Shown piece after piece: positions 44,443 to 53,498 of a DNA stretch of 64,000 nucleotides (positions are counted from its first letter, which is position 1; every line of letters begins with the position of its first letter). Under the pieces are notes generated by a model that was given only the letters and a program-made list of their open reading frames with translations, did not search any database and was not told the DNA's origin. Position numbers and translations under genes: made by a program. Origin of the DNA: Johnsonella ignava ATCC 51276 (lineage in GTDB: Bacteria > Bacillota > Clostridia > Lachnospirales > Lachnospiraceae); assembly GCF_000235445.1 (NCBI RefSeq), contig NZ_JH378832.1, positions 153,457 to 217,456 on the forward strand. The letters run 5' to 3'.

Positions 44443-44476
44443 AAAACCACCCTGTTCTGCTTATAGAATCAGGGTG
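44443..44476 (-). terminator. terminator overlapping the end of the second sugar-binding gene
   Basis: CACCCTG pairs with CAGGGTG (44448-44454 with 44470-44476), plus an inner TTCT/AGAA stem, followed on the minus strand by GGTTTTATCG. The stem includes the stop codon of the gene ending at 44469. Confidence 0.6.
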
Positions 44477-45539
44477 AAGCTTTATTATATGCAGAATATT
44501 TTATATAGGCATATTTATCTTGTATAAGTTTTTTAGAGCTTTCATTTGAGATATTTCCTTGTACTGCATTATCAACTGCAATATCAAGTATAAGTCTGGC
44601 ATATTCACTAAAATCACATTTCACAGTTCCGTAAATTTTTCCCTCATCAACCGCCTTAATTGCCTCATTACTTCCATCCATACCGAATATCTTCACTCCC
44701 CTTGTATCATGGCATCTTTCTATGGCATCAGCGGCTCCAAGTGCCATATCGTCATTATTGGCTATAACAAGTTCAATATTATCGGCATATTTTGTCAGCC
44801 AGTCTTCCATAATTACTGAGGCCTGATTTCTATCCCAGTTTGCAGAAGCGGCGGCAATTTTATGTACAGGAACATTTTTATCCTGCAAATTTTTTATAAC
44901 CCACTCCGTCCTTATAAGAGTATCCTGATGATTTGCCTCTCCCTCAAGTATTACATAAGTTACCATGCCGTCATTATTTAAATCAAGTGAAGCCGGATCT
45001 GAGGCATATAGCTGCGATATCATACCCGCCTGCTGTATAGCCGCATCTTTTGAATCGCTACCTACATAATATATATTTTTACTTCTGTTTATATCACTTT
45101 TTACAGGTTCACGATTAAAAAATATAAGCGGTATATCCGCCTCCACCGCTCTGTCAATTATCGTTGAGACCTCTGTTCTTTCGACCGGATTTACACATAT
45201 TGCATTATATTTTAAAGATACAAATTTTTCAACCTGCCTGTTTTGTATAAGCTGACTTTGCCCGGCATCTACCATTTCATACCTTACCCTTATACCTTTG
45301 TACTGACTTTCATTAAGCAATGAGTCTATCTCAGTGCATATTGAATTAACAAAAGTATCATCACCGCTGTAAACACTTATGCCTATAAAAACCGCATCAT
45401 CTTTAACCGCCTTTCGGGTAAAAGAACTGGAGTTAGCTATAGCAACCATAGCTATAAGCTCAAGTGCTATCCCTATGATAAGACAGGTTCTTAATGATAT
45501 TTTTTTCAGCAAACTGAATTTATTATTTTCTTCCTGCAT
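44469..45539 (-). CDS. membrane-tethered MglB-like sugar-binding protein
   Basis: 356 residues. Instead of a lipobox it has an uncleaved-looking N-terminal helix (about 17-36, TCLIIGIALELIAMVAIA), then a galactose-binding-protein fold: VGISVY-type strand, the calcium loop DLNNDGMVTYVILEGE, NWDRNQASVIM and NNDDMALGAADAI. It closely parallels the lipoprotein encoded next but looks anchored, as XylFII-type sensors are. It starts 15 bases after the next sugar-binding gene. Probable role: sugar sensing for the adjacent kinase. Confidence 0.85.
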   Translation of the reverse strand: MQEENNKFSLLKKISLRTCLIIGIALELIAMVAIANSSSFTRKAVKDDAVFIGISVYSGDDTFVNSICTEIDSLLNESQYKGIRVRYEMVDAGQSQLIQNRQVEKFVSLKYNAICVNPVERTEVSTIIDRAVEADIPLIFFNREPVKSDINRSKNIYYVGSDSKDAAIQQAGMISQLYASDPASLDLNNDGMVTYVILEGEANHQDTLIRTEWVIKNLQDKNVPVHKIAAASANWDRNQASVIMEDWLTKYADNIELVIANNDDMALGAADAIERCHDTRGVKIFGMDGSNEAIKAVDEGKIYGTVKCDFSEYARLILDIAVDNAVQGNISNESSKKLIQDKYAYIKYSAYNKASP

Positions 45540-45554
45540 AGTTACCCCTATAAT

Positions 45555-46556
45555 TTAATTAATCGGATAAAGCATCTTTGTATATTTGCCTGATTTTAAT
45601 ATATCCTTATCTATAAAATAACTAGGTATGGTTTTATCTTCGATTTTAAGTCCCTTCTTATCTTTTGAAAATATCGCTTTGTATGAGTTGTTCACTGCGA
45701 CATACCCCTCATCATATTCATTCCATGTAACTATGCCCAAAACATAGTCCTGCTCCATCTTGTTTAAGATATAAGTTGTTGTACCTATACCGTATAGCCT
45801 CAAATTTTCCGTCTCTTTCATTGAAGCCATATACGCCATTTCAGTAAATCCGCTTCTTGACAGAGCTATTACGGCAGGAGGCTGATACCATCTGCTGCAC
45901 TCAGTGTCAAAAAAACTGCTGTAAAAATTTTCATCAGCTTCATCCTGCTTAAAAACAACATTAAAGCCTGCCCGCTCTAAATCCTCTTTAAGTATATCGC
46001 AAAGCTTCTTGATATAATTTTTTCCGGGAATAATATATACAGGCACTGATGTGTCTTGCGATTCTTTTATTCTTTCAACAAGGCTGTCTATGGCACTCCG
46101 ATAATTTACACCGACATAGCCTCCCCCTTCATCATATACTGAATCAGGCATAACAACAGGTATTTTTTTCCCTGATGTATTGCTTAAATTTAAAAGTTCG
46201 GCACAGTCTATACCCGGAACCATTATAATATCCGCTCCGAGGTCAGATTCCTTTATTATAAGAGATTTAAGCTGTTCCAATCCGGAGTCTTTATATATAC
46301 TGCTGAAATTTACATCTATTCTCTCATCCTCGGCAGCTTTTTCTACTCCCTTTTTAAATCTGGTATAATATTCATCTTCACCTTCACAAATTATCACAGT
46401 CATTCTGCACACTGTATCGGTATCTTCATCACGTACAAAAAAATTGGTCATTGACATAATTAAAAACAATGCCAGCAGTGTAAAATACATAGCCATGACA
46501 ACAAACATCTTATTATTTGCATTATTTACTGTTCTGCTATTTATTTTTTTATCCAT
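45555..46556 (-). CDS. membrane-tethered periplasmic-binding protein
   Basis: 333 residues. An N-terminal helix (about 17-38, FVVMAMYFTLLALFLIMSMTNFF) without lipobox is followed by a LacI-like binding fold (VIICEGEDEYYTRFKKGVEKAAEDERIDV, YGIGTTTYILNKMEQDYVLGIVTWNEYDEGY). No MglB-type calcium loop is evident, so it differs from its two neighbours. It begins three bases after the kinase gene, with GAGG eight bases upstream. It probably presents a ligand to the kinase; ligand unknown. Confidence 0.82.
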   Translation of the reverse strand: MDKKINSRTVNNANNKMFVVMAMYFTLLALFLIMSMTNFFVRDEDTDTVCRMTVIICEGEDEYYTRFKKGVEKAAEDERIDVNFSSIYKDSGLEQLKSLIIKESDLGADIIMVPGIDCAELLNLSNTSGKKIPVVMPDSVYDEGGGYVGVNYRSAIDSLVERIKESQDTSVPVYIIPGKNYIKKLCDILKEDLERAGFNVVFKQDEADENFYSSFFDTECSRWYQPPAVIALSRSGFTEMAYMASMKETENLRLYGIGTTTYILNKMEQDYVLGIVTWNEYDEGYVAVNNSYKAIFSKDKKGLKIEDKTIPSYFIDKDILKSGKYTKMLYPIN

Positions 46557-46559
46557 TTA

Positions 46560-48467
46560 CTAAGCCTCGACATCCTTTTTTGTATATATCTCAGCAGGAA
46601 AATAAATGATAATTTCAGTGCCCTCATCAGGCTCGGATATTACTTCCACACCGCCTTCACTGCCATATTGTTTTAATATACGGTTTCTCACATTTTTAAA
46701 TCCTATTCCTGAACCACGTGGTTTTGAAACTCTTGTCATATCGGCAGACATTATCTCTGCGATCCTCTCCTTAGTCATACCCGCTCCATTGTCCTTAACG
46801 CTGAAATATACCTTATCATCCTTTATATATGCCTTAATCAGTATACGACCGTCCTCATCATCCATATATTCCATACCATGGTAAATCGAATTTTCAACTA
46901 TCGGCTGAAGAATAAGCTTTAGGGTTGACATTTGATTAACATTTTCATCTATATCAAATTCATATACAAACTTATCCTTAAATCTCATCTGCTGTATTAA
47001 AATATAATTTTTTACATAGTCTATCTCCTCACTTACAGGTATAAATTTCCTGTCAGTGCTTAAAAATATCCTAAAAAAATTACCGACTGCCGTTACAACT
47101 TTTTTAGCATCTTCTGTCTTACCTGCTTCTATAAGCCATATAACTATACTTAGTGTATTATATAAAAAGTGAGGATTAATCTGTGCCTGAAGAACATCAA
47201 ATTCCGCCTGTACCCTCATCTCTTCCGCTTCAACCCTTTTTTGGTTCTCTATCCGCTTATCTTCAATAAGCTGATTTATACGGATCCTCATGTTTTCAAC
47301 TGCCTTGCCGAGGCTCTCTATCTCATAAACACCGCCGACAGGTACTTTTTGGTTAAAGTTTCCTTCTTCAATAGTCTGCACCGCTTCCTGAAGCCGACTT
47401 ATAGGATCACTTATTTTGTCAAACATAAATGTATATATAAGTGTTATTGCAAAAAACTCCGCAAATATTATTACAGAAATAAACGGACCTGTATATGGAC
47501 TGTTAAAAATACTTTCCACAGAATAGCCGACACCTGCTATCCTCCAACCTGTATAGCCTATGGTCTTTACATATAATATGCGTCCCGACTTATCCTTGTA
47601 TTTATTAACCCCGTCGCTGCATTGAGCCGCTTCAGCATTGTATTCAAACAGCCTGCCTGAGTATAGCAGTCCCATCTTAGGATGCCATATGACTTCCCCC
47701 TTATTATCAATCATATATACATATCCCTTGCTGCCAAAGCTTATATCTGACAAGTTTCCCACAAGCTCATCATATTTCATATCAATCAATAAAACCGCCT
47801 GCTCACTTTTTCCATCCCTTGTCAGCTCAATAATCCTTGACATTGATACCACCCACTTGTATCGGTAATCACCGGATTCGAATATCTGCTGCAGATGCGG
47901 CAGTGAAAAATGATTGTTTTCAGTGTCTTTAAATGTATTTGTAAACCATTCCTGATCTTTTACATCATATCCTGTTTTCATCCTTGCGGCAGGTGCGGCA
48001 TACATAAGATTACCGTCAAGAGAAAAAATCGCAATATTTTCAATCTTTCCCCTGTAACTGTCATATAATAAATTAAGCATATTATGTATATCAACATTTT
48101 CATTGGAGTTTTTAAATACATTGTAATATATCGTATTTGACAGCTTCATTACATCTCTTAGATATATATCAAATAAACTCCCAGCCTGGTTTAATACATT
48201 CATATTGCCTTCATTCACCTCTTTTTGTGAGGCTTCAGCCATTCTTTTTGAAACGAAAAAAATAGTTGCCCCCACAGAAGCGTTGGTTACCAGTAAACTG
48301 TACAATAACAGCACAAGTCTTATACCTTGCCTATATAGGAAATTTTTGCTGATTATATTATATTTTTTTTTGCCGGTAGATATTCCTTTATTTAGAGAAT
48401 TTGAATTTTCTTTTTTTTTCTTTATATTATTTTCTTTATCATTCCCGGCATTCATGCCGTCTGTCAT
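46560..48467 (-). CDS. YesM/LytS-type sensor histidine kinase
   Basis: 635 residues. Poly-Lys N-terminus; membrane helix about 51-75; extracellular dCache-like domain (about 80-320); second helix (about 328-353); HAMP (about 360-410). The histidine kinase block has QINPHFLYNTLSIVIWLIEAG and HATPase motifs (LILQPIVENSIYHG, DNGAGMTKERI, RGSGIGFKNVRNRI). It phosphorylates the AraC-type regulator encoded just upstream (gap of five bases). The two tethered binding proteins downstream probably act on its extracellular domain. Confidence 0.93.
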   Translation of the reverse strand: MTDGMNAGNDKENNIKKKKENSNSLNKGISTGKKKYNIISKNFLYRQGIRLVLLLYSLLVTNASVGATIFFVSKRMAEASQKEVNEGNMNVLNQAGSLFDIYLRDVMKLSNTIYYNVFKNSNENVDIHNMLNLLYDSYRGKIENIAIFSLDGNLMYAAPAARMKTGYDVKDQEWFTNTFKDTENNHFSLPHLQQIFESGDYRYKWVVSMSRIIELTRDGKSEQAVLLIDMKYDELVGNLSDISFGSKGYVYMIDNKGEVIWHPKMGLLYSGRLFEYNAEAAQCSDGVNKYKDKSGRILYVKTIGYTGWRIAGVGYSVESIFNSPYTGPFISVIIFAEFFAITLIYTFMFDKISDPISRLQEAVQTIEEGNFNQKVPVGGVYEIESLGKAVENMRIRINQLIEDKRIENQKRVEAEEMRVQAEFDVLQAQINPHFLYNTLSIVIWLIEAGKTEDAKKVVTAVGNFFRIFLSTDRKFIPVSEEIDYVKNYILIQQMRFKDKFVYEFDIDENVNQMSTLKLILQPIVENSIYHGMEYMDDEDGRILIKAYIKDDKVYFSVKDNGAGMTKERIAEIMSADMTRVSKPRGSGIGFKNVRNRILKQYGSEGGVEVISEPDEGTEIIIYFPAEIYTKKDVEA

Positions 48468-48472
48468 AATTA

Positions 48473-50086
48473 TTAAGCTTTCTTATCTCCTGACCTGAAT
48501 TTAGTAGGACTCATTCCAAATTTTCTTTTAAATACATAACTGAAATAGTTCTGTTCCGGATATCCCACCTCACCTGCAATAACGTAGGTTTTTTTATCTG
48601 TATTTTTCAAAAGATCCATAGCAAGTTTAAGTCTAAGCTCGGTAAGATAGCCTATATAACTTTGTCCGGTTTCCTTTTTAAATATGGTTGAAAAATATGC
48701 CGTGCTCATATGCAGCTCTTTGCATATCATTTCAAGTGAGAGATCGGGGTTTGTAAAGTTTGCCTGTATATAGCGTTTTGCCTCTTCAATAACCCTCTTT
48801 GTAGTATTCTCACGCTTTTCACGCATATATTCATGGATTTTTATACTTATAGATTTAAACCATATTTTAAATTCTTCCATATTTTTAATTATTTCAAGTA
48901 TATCGGTATATTCACCTGAATCTTGTGAATTTACAACATCAAAATTAATCTCATACTGCTGCATAAGCTGTACTATACAATTTGCCACACTAAGCATATA
49001 TGCATGATACTGGCTTGTATGAACCTTTGCAGATTCCATTTTGCCAAGTATCGCATCAGTTACATAATATACACTTTCCTTCGTACCGAATTTTATAGAA
49101 TAGGTTAAATCACTTTCATCTCTGTCGGTAAATTTGAGAATACCAAGGTTTACAGGCTCAACATCACGGAAATACAGTATATCTCCTCCGCCTACTACAT
49201 TTTTGTAACCAAGTGCATTTAATGCATCTGCATATGAATATGTAACATCATAGAGTTCGCTGCAGGTACTTCCTACTGCTATTGTAATTGATACTCCAAG
49301 TACTTTGTTGCTGCCTTTACATATATTCCTGAGTGTATCAACAAACTCATCCTCCATATGCTTCTCATTCAGCCCGGCAATCATTACAAGTCTGGCATCC
49401 TGTGATGAAGTAAAAATACAATATTTGTAATCTTCACAAAGTCTGTCCTCTATAAACTTTTGTACCGATACGGGTATAAGCTCCTTATCCATATAACTTT
49501 TTTCAGTATCTTCTATATCAATTACAGAAACTACCCATGCAGCCGCAGGCGTAAGGTCTATGGAATACTTTTTAACCTTTTCATCAATCTCATCCCTTAA
49601 TGCCTTTCCGGCTATCAAATTGTTTAAAAACTGTCCCCTTAATATAGGTATACTTGCCTTATAATTATTTCTTAAGATATCAATATCACGACTTTTTGAT
49701 CTCTCATCATCAAGCCTTGTCTTAACTTTAAGCAATATTTCTAAAATATCTTCACTGCTTATCGGCTTAAGTACATACTCGGATACTCCAAGCTTTATTG
49801 CTTCCTTGGCATATTCAAAATCATTATACCCTGAGCATATTATTATCTTAAGTGATGGATAGAGCTTTCTTGCCTCCTTGGCAAGCTCCAAACCGTCCAT
49901 ATACGGCATACGTATATCCGTCATTATCACATCAGGCTCTTTTGATTCAAGTTTTTCAAGTGCATCCTGACCGTTTTCAGCATCATCAACCACTACAAAT
50001 CCCGCTTTTTCCCAATCAACTGTATTTTTAATTGCATTCCTTATTTCAGATTCATCATCTACAATCATAATCTTATATAAATCCAT
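48473..50086 (-). CDS. AraC-type response regulator (YesN family)
   Basis: 537 residues. Receiver domain (1-125) with Asp10/Asp11 and phosphoacceptor Asp57 (VIMTDIRMPYMDG); a middle region (about 150-400) as in YesN proteins; C-terminal double helix-turn-helix AraC domain (about 435-533: YIQANFTNPDLSLEMICKEL, FSTIFKKETGQSYIGYL, VGYPEQNYFSYVFKRKFG). It presumably activates sugar-uptake or glycan genes on signal from the partner kinase. GAGGAGGG precedes the ATG. It heads the sensor operon. Confidence 0.95.
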   Translation of the reverse strand: MDLYKIMIVDDESEIRNAIKNTVDWEKAGFVVVDDAENGQDALEKLESKEPDVIMTDIRMPYMDGLELAKEARKLYPSLKIIICSGYNDFEYAKEAIKLGVSEYVLKPISSEDILEILLKVKTRLDDERSKSRDIDILRNNYKASIPILRGQFLNNLIAGKALRDEIDEKVKKYSIDLTPAAAWVVSVIDIEDTEKSYMDKELIPVSVQKFIEDRLCEDYKYCIFTSSQDARLVMIAGLNEKHMEDEFVDTLRNICKGSNKVLGVSITIAVGSTCSELYDVTYSYADALNALGYKNVVGGGDILYFRDVEPVNLGILKFTDRDESDLTYSIKFGTKESVYYVTDAILGKMESAKVHTSQYHAYMLSVANCIVQLMQQYEINFDVVNSQDSGEYTDILEIIKNMEEFKIWFKSISIKIHEYMREKRENTTKRVIEEAKRYIQANFTNPDLSLEMICKELHMSTAYFSTIFKKETGQSYIGYLTELRLKLAMDLLKNTDKKTYVIAGEVGYPEQNYFSYVFKRKFGMSPTKFRSGDKKA

Positions 50087-50103
50087 ATATTCCCTCCTCG
50101 TAT

Positions 50104-50553
50104 TTATTTTATATCTCTTTCATCTAGGACTATTGTAAACGGACCGTCATTTACCAGACTTACCTTCATATCAGCTCCAAACCTGCCCTGCTCAACCTTA
50201 ATACCGCTTTCTTTTGCTTTTATAATCATATATTCATACAGCTGTTCGGCACGTTTTGGATCTCCTGCATATATAAAACTGGGTCTGTTACCATCCCTGC
50301 ATGAAGCAAGCAGTGTAAATTGAGATACCAAAAGAAGTTCACCGCCTACATCTGATATAGATAAATTAGTCTTATGATTTTCATCCTCAAAAATCCTGAG
50401 TTTAATAAGTTTTGCCAGGAATTTATCAACCGTATTTTCATCATCATCCTTTGATACTCCTACAAGTACCATTAGACCTTGTTTAATGGCACCTACTGTT
50501 TTATCATCGACTGCGACCTCTGCGCTGTTTACTCTTTGTATAACAAGCTTCAT
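50104..50553 (-). CDS. dtd: D-aminoacyl-tRNA deacylase
   Basis: 149 residues, the normal length. Hallmarks: MKLVIQRVNSAEVAV start, the SQFTLLA catalytic segment with Thr, and the Gly-cis-Pro NDGPFTIVLD motif. It removes D-amino acids (and Gly) from tRNA. The start at 50553 is chosen because GGAGGG lies seven bases upstream; the longer frame (50592) adds 13 residues. It sits downstream of the ATP synthase operon terminator. Confidence 0.96.
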   Translation of the reverse strand: MKLVIQRVNSAEVAVDDKTVGAIKQGLMVLVGVSKDDDENTVDKFLAKLIKLRIFEDENHKTNLSISDVGGELLLVSQFTLLASCRDGNRPSFIYAGDPKRAEQLYEYMIIKAKESGIKVEQGRFGADMKVSLVNDGPFTIVLDERDIK

Positions 50554-50592
50554 TACAAAACCCTCCAAATTATAATTGTTATATAAAAGCAC

Positions 50593-50635
50593 AAAAAGAT
50601 ATACATCGAATCTTACTTCATAAGTATATCTTTTT
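50593..50635 (-). terminator. terminator of the ATP synthase operon
   Basis: A perfect 12-bp stem (50593-50604 with 50624-50635), 19-base loop, then T-run on the minus strand, 85-127 bases after atpC. Confidence 0.65.
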
Positions 50636-50719
50636 TACTGTATTTTATAAATACTAAATTCTTAAACTTTTATTATTTTTTTTATAAGGCTTTTACATAA
50701 AAATACAACATTATAAATT

Positions 50720-51121
50720 TTAATGCTTATTTTTTGCTTCAAGTCTGACAAGTGCCCTTACCAGTGCGAGTTCAGCCCTTGCCATATCAATGTTGCCTTT
50801 TTCCGAGAGCCTTCTTTGTGCCCTTACCTTTGCCTGCCTTGCACGCTCTTCATCTATCTGATCGGGACGTTCACACGCCTTGGCAACTATTGTAACGCTC
50901 TCTTTAAGTATTTGTACAAAGCCTGAAATAAGTGCCGCAGATGTTACTTTGCCCCCTTCATGTATTTTTAAAATTCCCGGATATATCACAGTGGTCATAG
51001 GTATATGCTTTGCATAAACACCTATTCTACCTTGTATGGTATTAAACTCAACCATATAGACATCGCCCTCATAAAAGACTTCATCAGGAGTTATTATCCT
51101 TAGTTTAAAAGTATTTTCCAT
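50720..51121 (-). CDS. atpC: ATP synthase epsilon subunit
   Basis: 133 residues. The N-terminal beta-sandwich (TFKLRIITPDEVFYEGDVYMVEFNT, GRIGVYAKHIPMTT) and C-terminal two-helix region (ARQAKVRAQRRLSEKGNIDMARAELALVRALVRLE) are typical. It is part of the central stalk and may inhibit the enzyme at low energy. It is the last gene of the atp operon, nine bases after atpD, with GGGGG five bases before the ATG. Confidence 0.95.
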   Translation of the reverse strand: MENTFKLRIITPDEVFYEGDVYMVEFNTIQGRIGVYAKHIPMTTVIYPGILKIHEGGKVTSAALISGFVQILKESVTIVAKACERPDQIDEERARQAKVRAQRRLSEKGNIDMARAELALVRALVRLEAKNKH

Positions 51122-51130
51122 AAGAACCCC

Positions 51131-52525
51131 CTATTTTTGTGCAGCCTTCTCCAAAACTTCATCTATTGTTCCTGAATTAAGGAAAAACTGTTCGGCTATA
51201 TCGTCATGTTTACCTTCAAGAATCTCCTTAAATCCCCTTATAGTTTCAGAAAGCGGAACATACTTACCTTCAAGTCCTGTAAACTGAGTAGCGACAAAGA
51301 ACGGCTGAGATAAAAATCTCTGTATCTTCCTTGCCCTTGAAACCGTAAGCTTGTCATCCTCTGAAAGCTCATCCATACCGAGCATCGCTATAATGTCCTG
51401 AAGCTCTTTGTATTTTTGAAGTACCTTCTGTACATTTCTGGCAGTTGTATAATGCTCATCTCCCACCACATGCGGTGAAAGTATCCTTGATGTTGATGCA
51501 AGCGGATCAACCGCAGGATATATACCCTGTTCAACTATGGCACGATCAAGTACCGTTGTTGCATCAAGATGTGCAAAAGTATTGGCAGGTGCAGGGTCCG
51601 TAAGGTCATCCGCAGGCACATAAACTGCCTGTACTGAAGTTATTGAACCGTTTTTTGTTGATGTTATCCTCTCCTGAAGCGTACCCATCTCAGTCTGAAG
51701 AGTAGGCTGATAACCTACTGCTGAAGGCATACGTCCTAAAAGCGCCGAAACCTCGGAACCTGCCTGTGTAAATCTGAATATATTGTCAATAAATAAAAGT
51801 ACATCCTTGCCGCCTTTATCACGAAAATATTCTGCCATAGTAAGACCTGTAAGCCCCACTCTCATTCGTGCACCGGGAGGTTCATTCATCTGACCGAATA
51901 CAAGCGTAGTTTTATTTATAACTCCTGAATCCGTCATTTCATAATAAAGATCGTTACCTTCTCTGGTTCTCTCACCTACACCGGTAAATACCGAATATCC
52001 TCCATGCTCTGTCGCTATATTTCTTATAAGCTCCTGTATAAGCACTGTCTTTCCTACACCGGCACCGCCAAAAAGTCCTATTTTACCTCCTTTTTGATAT
52101 GGACAAAGAAGGTCAACAACCTTTATACCTGTTTCAAATATTTCTGCTTGAGTTGACTGTTCTTCAAATGAAGGTGCCTTCCTGTGTATAGGAAGGTATT
52201 CCTGAACCTCCGGCGGCTGCTTACTGTCAATTACTTCTCCAAGCACATTAAACATACGACCGAGTGTCTGCTCACCTACCGGCACCAATATAGGCGCTCC
52301 GCTTGCAACCGCTTCCATTCCCCTTCTGAGGCCGTCAGTTGAACCCATGGCAACACATCTTACAGTATCATCACCTAAATGCTGTGCAACCTCAACCGTA
52401 AGCATCACTCCCATATTATCTATCTTTACTGCCTCATTTATCTGCGGGAGATGCCCCTGGCTGAATTTTATATCAAGAACCGCACCTATAATCTGTGTGA
52501 TTCTGCCTGTATTTTGATGCGCCAT
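51131..52525 (-). CDS. atpD: ATP synthase beta subunit
   Basis: 464 residues. Walker A GLFGGAGVGKTVLIQE, catalytic-Glu segment GERTREGND, Walker B VLLFIDNIFRF, and ALLGRMPSAVGYQPTL identify the catalytic beta subunit of F1. GGAGAAATGTAG precedes the ATG. It stands in the standard order between atpG and atpC. Confidence 0.98.
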   Translation of the reverse strand: MAHQNTGRITQIIGAVLDIKFSQGHLPQINEAVKIDNMGVMLTVEVAQHLGDDTVRCVAMGSTDGLRRGMEAVASGAPILVPVGEQTLGRMFNVLGEVIDSKQPPEVQEYLPIHRKAPSFEEQSTQAEIFETGIKVVDLLCPYQKGGKIGLFGGAGVGKTVLIQELIRNIATEHGGYSVFTGVGERTREGNDLYYEMTDSGVINKTTLVFGQMNEPPGARMRVGLTGLTMAEYFRDKGGKDVLLFIDNIFRFTQAGSEVSALLGRMPSAVGYQPTLQTEMGTLQERITSTKNGSITSVQAVYVPADDLTDPAPANTFAHLDATTVLDRAIVEQGIYPAVDPLASTSRILSPHVVGDEHYTTARNVQKVLQKYKELQDIIAMLGMDELSEDDKLTVSRARKIQRFLSQPFFVATQFTGLEGKYVPLSETIRGFKEILEGKHDDIAEQFFLNSGTIDEVLEKAAQK

Positions 52526-52613
52526 CTACATTTCTCCTTTACTTTTTTACTTTATATTTCCTTTATAAATTCACTTTTTTTATTTTTATAATAAGTTAAA
52601 AACAAAAAGCCGC

Positions 52614-53483
52614 CTACTCTATTGCATTTGCTCCGGCAACTATCTCAGTAAGCTCCTGTGTAATAGCTCCCTGTCTTGCTCTGTTATATTGGAGACTTAG
52701 CTTGTCTATAAGCTCATCTGCATTATTTGTTGCATTTTCCATAGCATTCATCCTTGCACCGTTTTCAGCCGCTGCCGCCTCCTGTAATGCACCAAATATA
52801 ATTGATGCAATGTATTGAGGCACTATTTCATCAAGAACCACTTCTTCATTTGGAGAATAATTCATAATGGCACCGTCTGTACTTATATCGCCCTCTTTCT
52901 GCTGTGATTGAATCTCATCTGCATCAAGAGGAAGAAGCTTTATAAGTGTAGGTATATGCACAACAGTATTTTTAAAATTAGTATATGCTATATATATCGC
53001 AGAAATCTCTCCTGCCTCATATCTTTTTAAAAGCAGCTCAGTTATATCTTCGGCATCCTTATACAAAGGTTCGTTAATGACCTCCGCATAATCACCGGCT
53101 ATATTATAACCATGCCTTTCAAGAGCATCTTTTCCTTTTTTTCCTATACTGTATATAAATGCCTGTTCTTTTTTAAAGGAACGTTCAACAAGTCTTATTA
53201 TATTATTGTTATATCCTCCCGCAAGCCCTCTGTTTGAAGTAATTGCCACCACAGCATCCATTTTGCCGTCATTCTTCTTTAAATATTTGTGGTCAAGATT
53301 TGCACTTTTAGAAAGTATTGAAGCTATAGTCTCATATATAAGATTAAAGTAAGGTTTTGATTTTTCAGCCTTCTGTCTTGCTTTTTGCAGCTTTACGGTA
53401 GATACAAGCTTCATTGCTTTTGTAATCTGCTTCGTGCTTTGTATACTGCCTCTTCTGCGCTTTATTTCCTTCATTGAAGCCAT
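52614..53483 (-). CDS. atpG: ATP synthase gamma subunit
   Basis: 289 residues. N-terminal KEIKRRRGSIQSTKQITKAM and C-terminal MNAMENATNNADELIDKLSLQYNRARQGAITQELTEI are the coiled-coil rotor ends; VAITSNRGLAGGYNNNII lies in the Rossmann-like part. It is the rotating shaft of F1. GGGAGG precedes the ATG, and 16 bases separate it from atpA. Confidence 0.97.
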   Translation of the reverse strand: MASMKEIKRRRGSIQSTKQITKAMKLVSTVKLQKARQKAEKSKPYFNLIYETIASILSKSANLDHKYLKKNDGKMDAVVAITSNRGLAGGYNNNIIRLVERSFKKEQAFIYSIGKKGKDALERHGYNIAGDYAEVINEPLYKDAEDITELLLKRYEAGEISAIYIAYTNFKNTVVHIPTLIKLLPLDADEIQSQQKEGDISTDGAIMNYSPNEEVVLDEIVPQYIASIIFGALQEAAAAENGARMNAMENATNNADELIDKLSLQYNRARQGAITQELTEIVAGANAIE

Positions 53484-53498
53484 ACAGGTCCACCTCCC

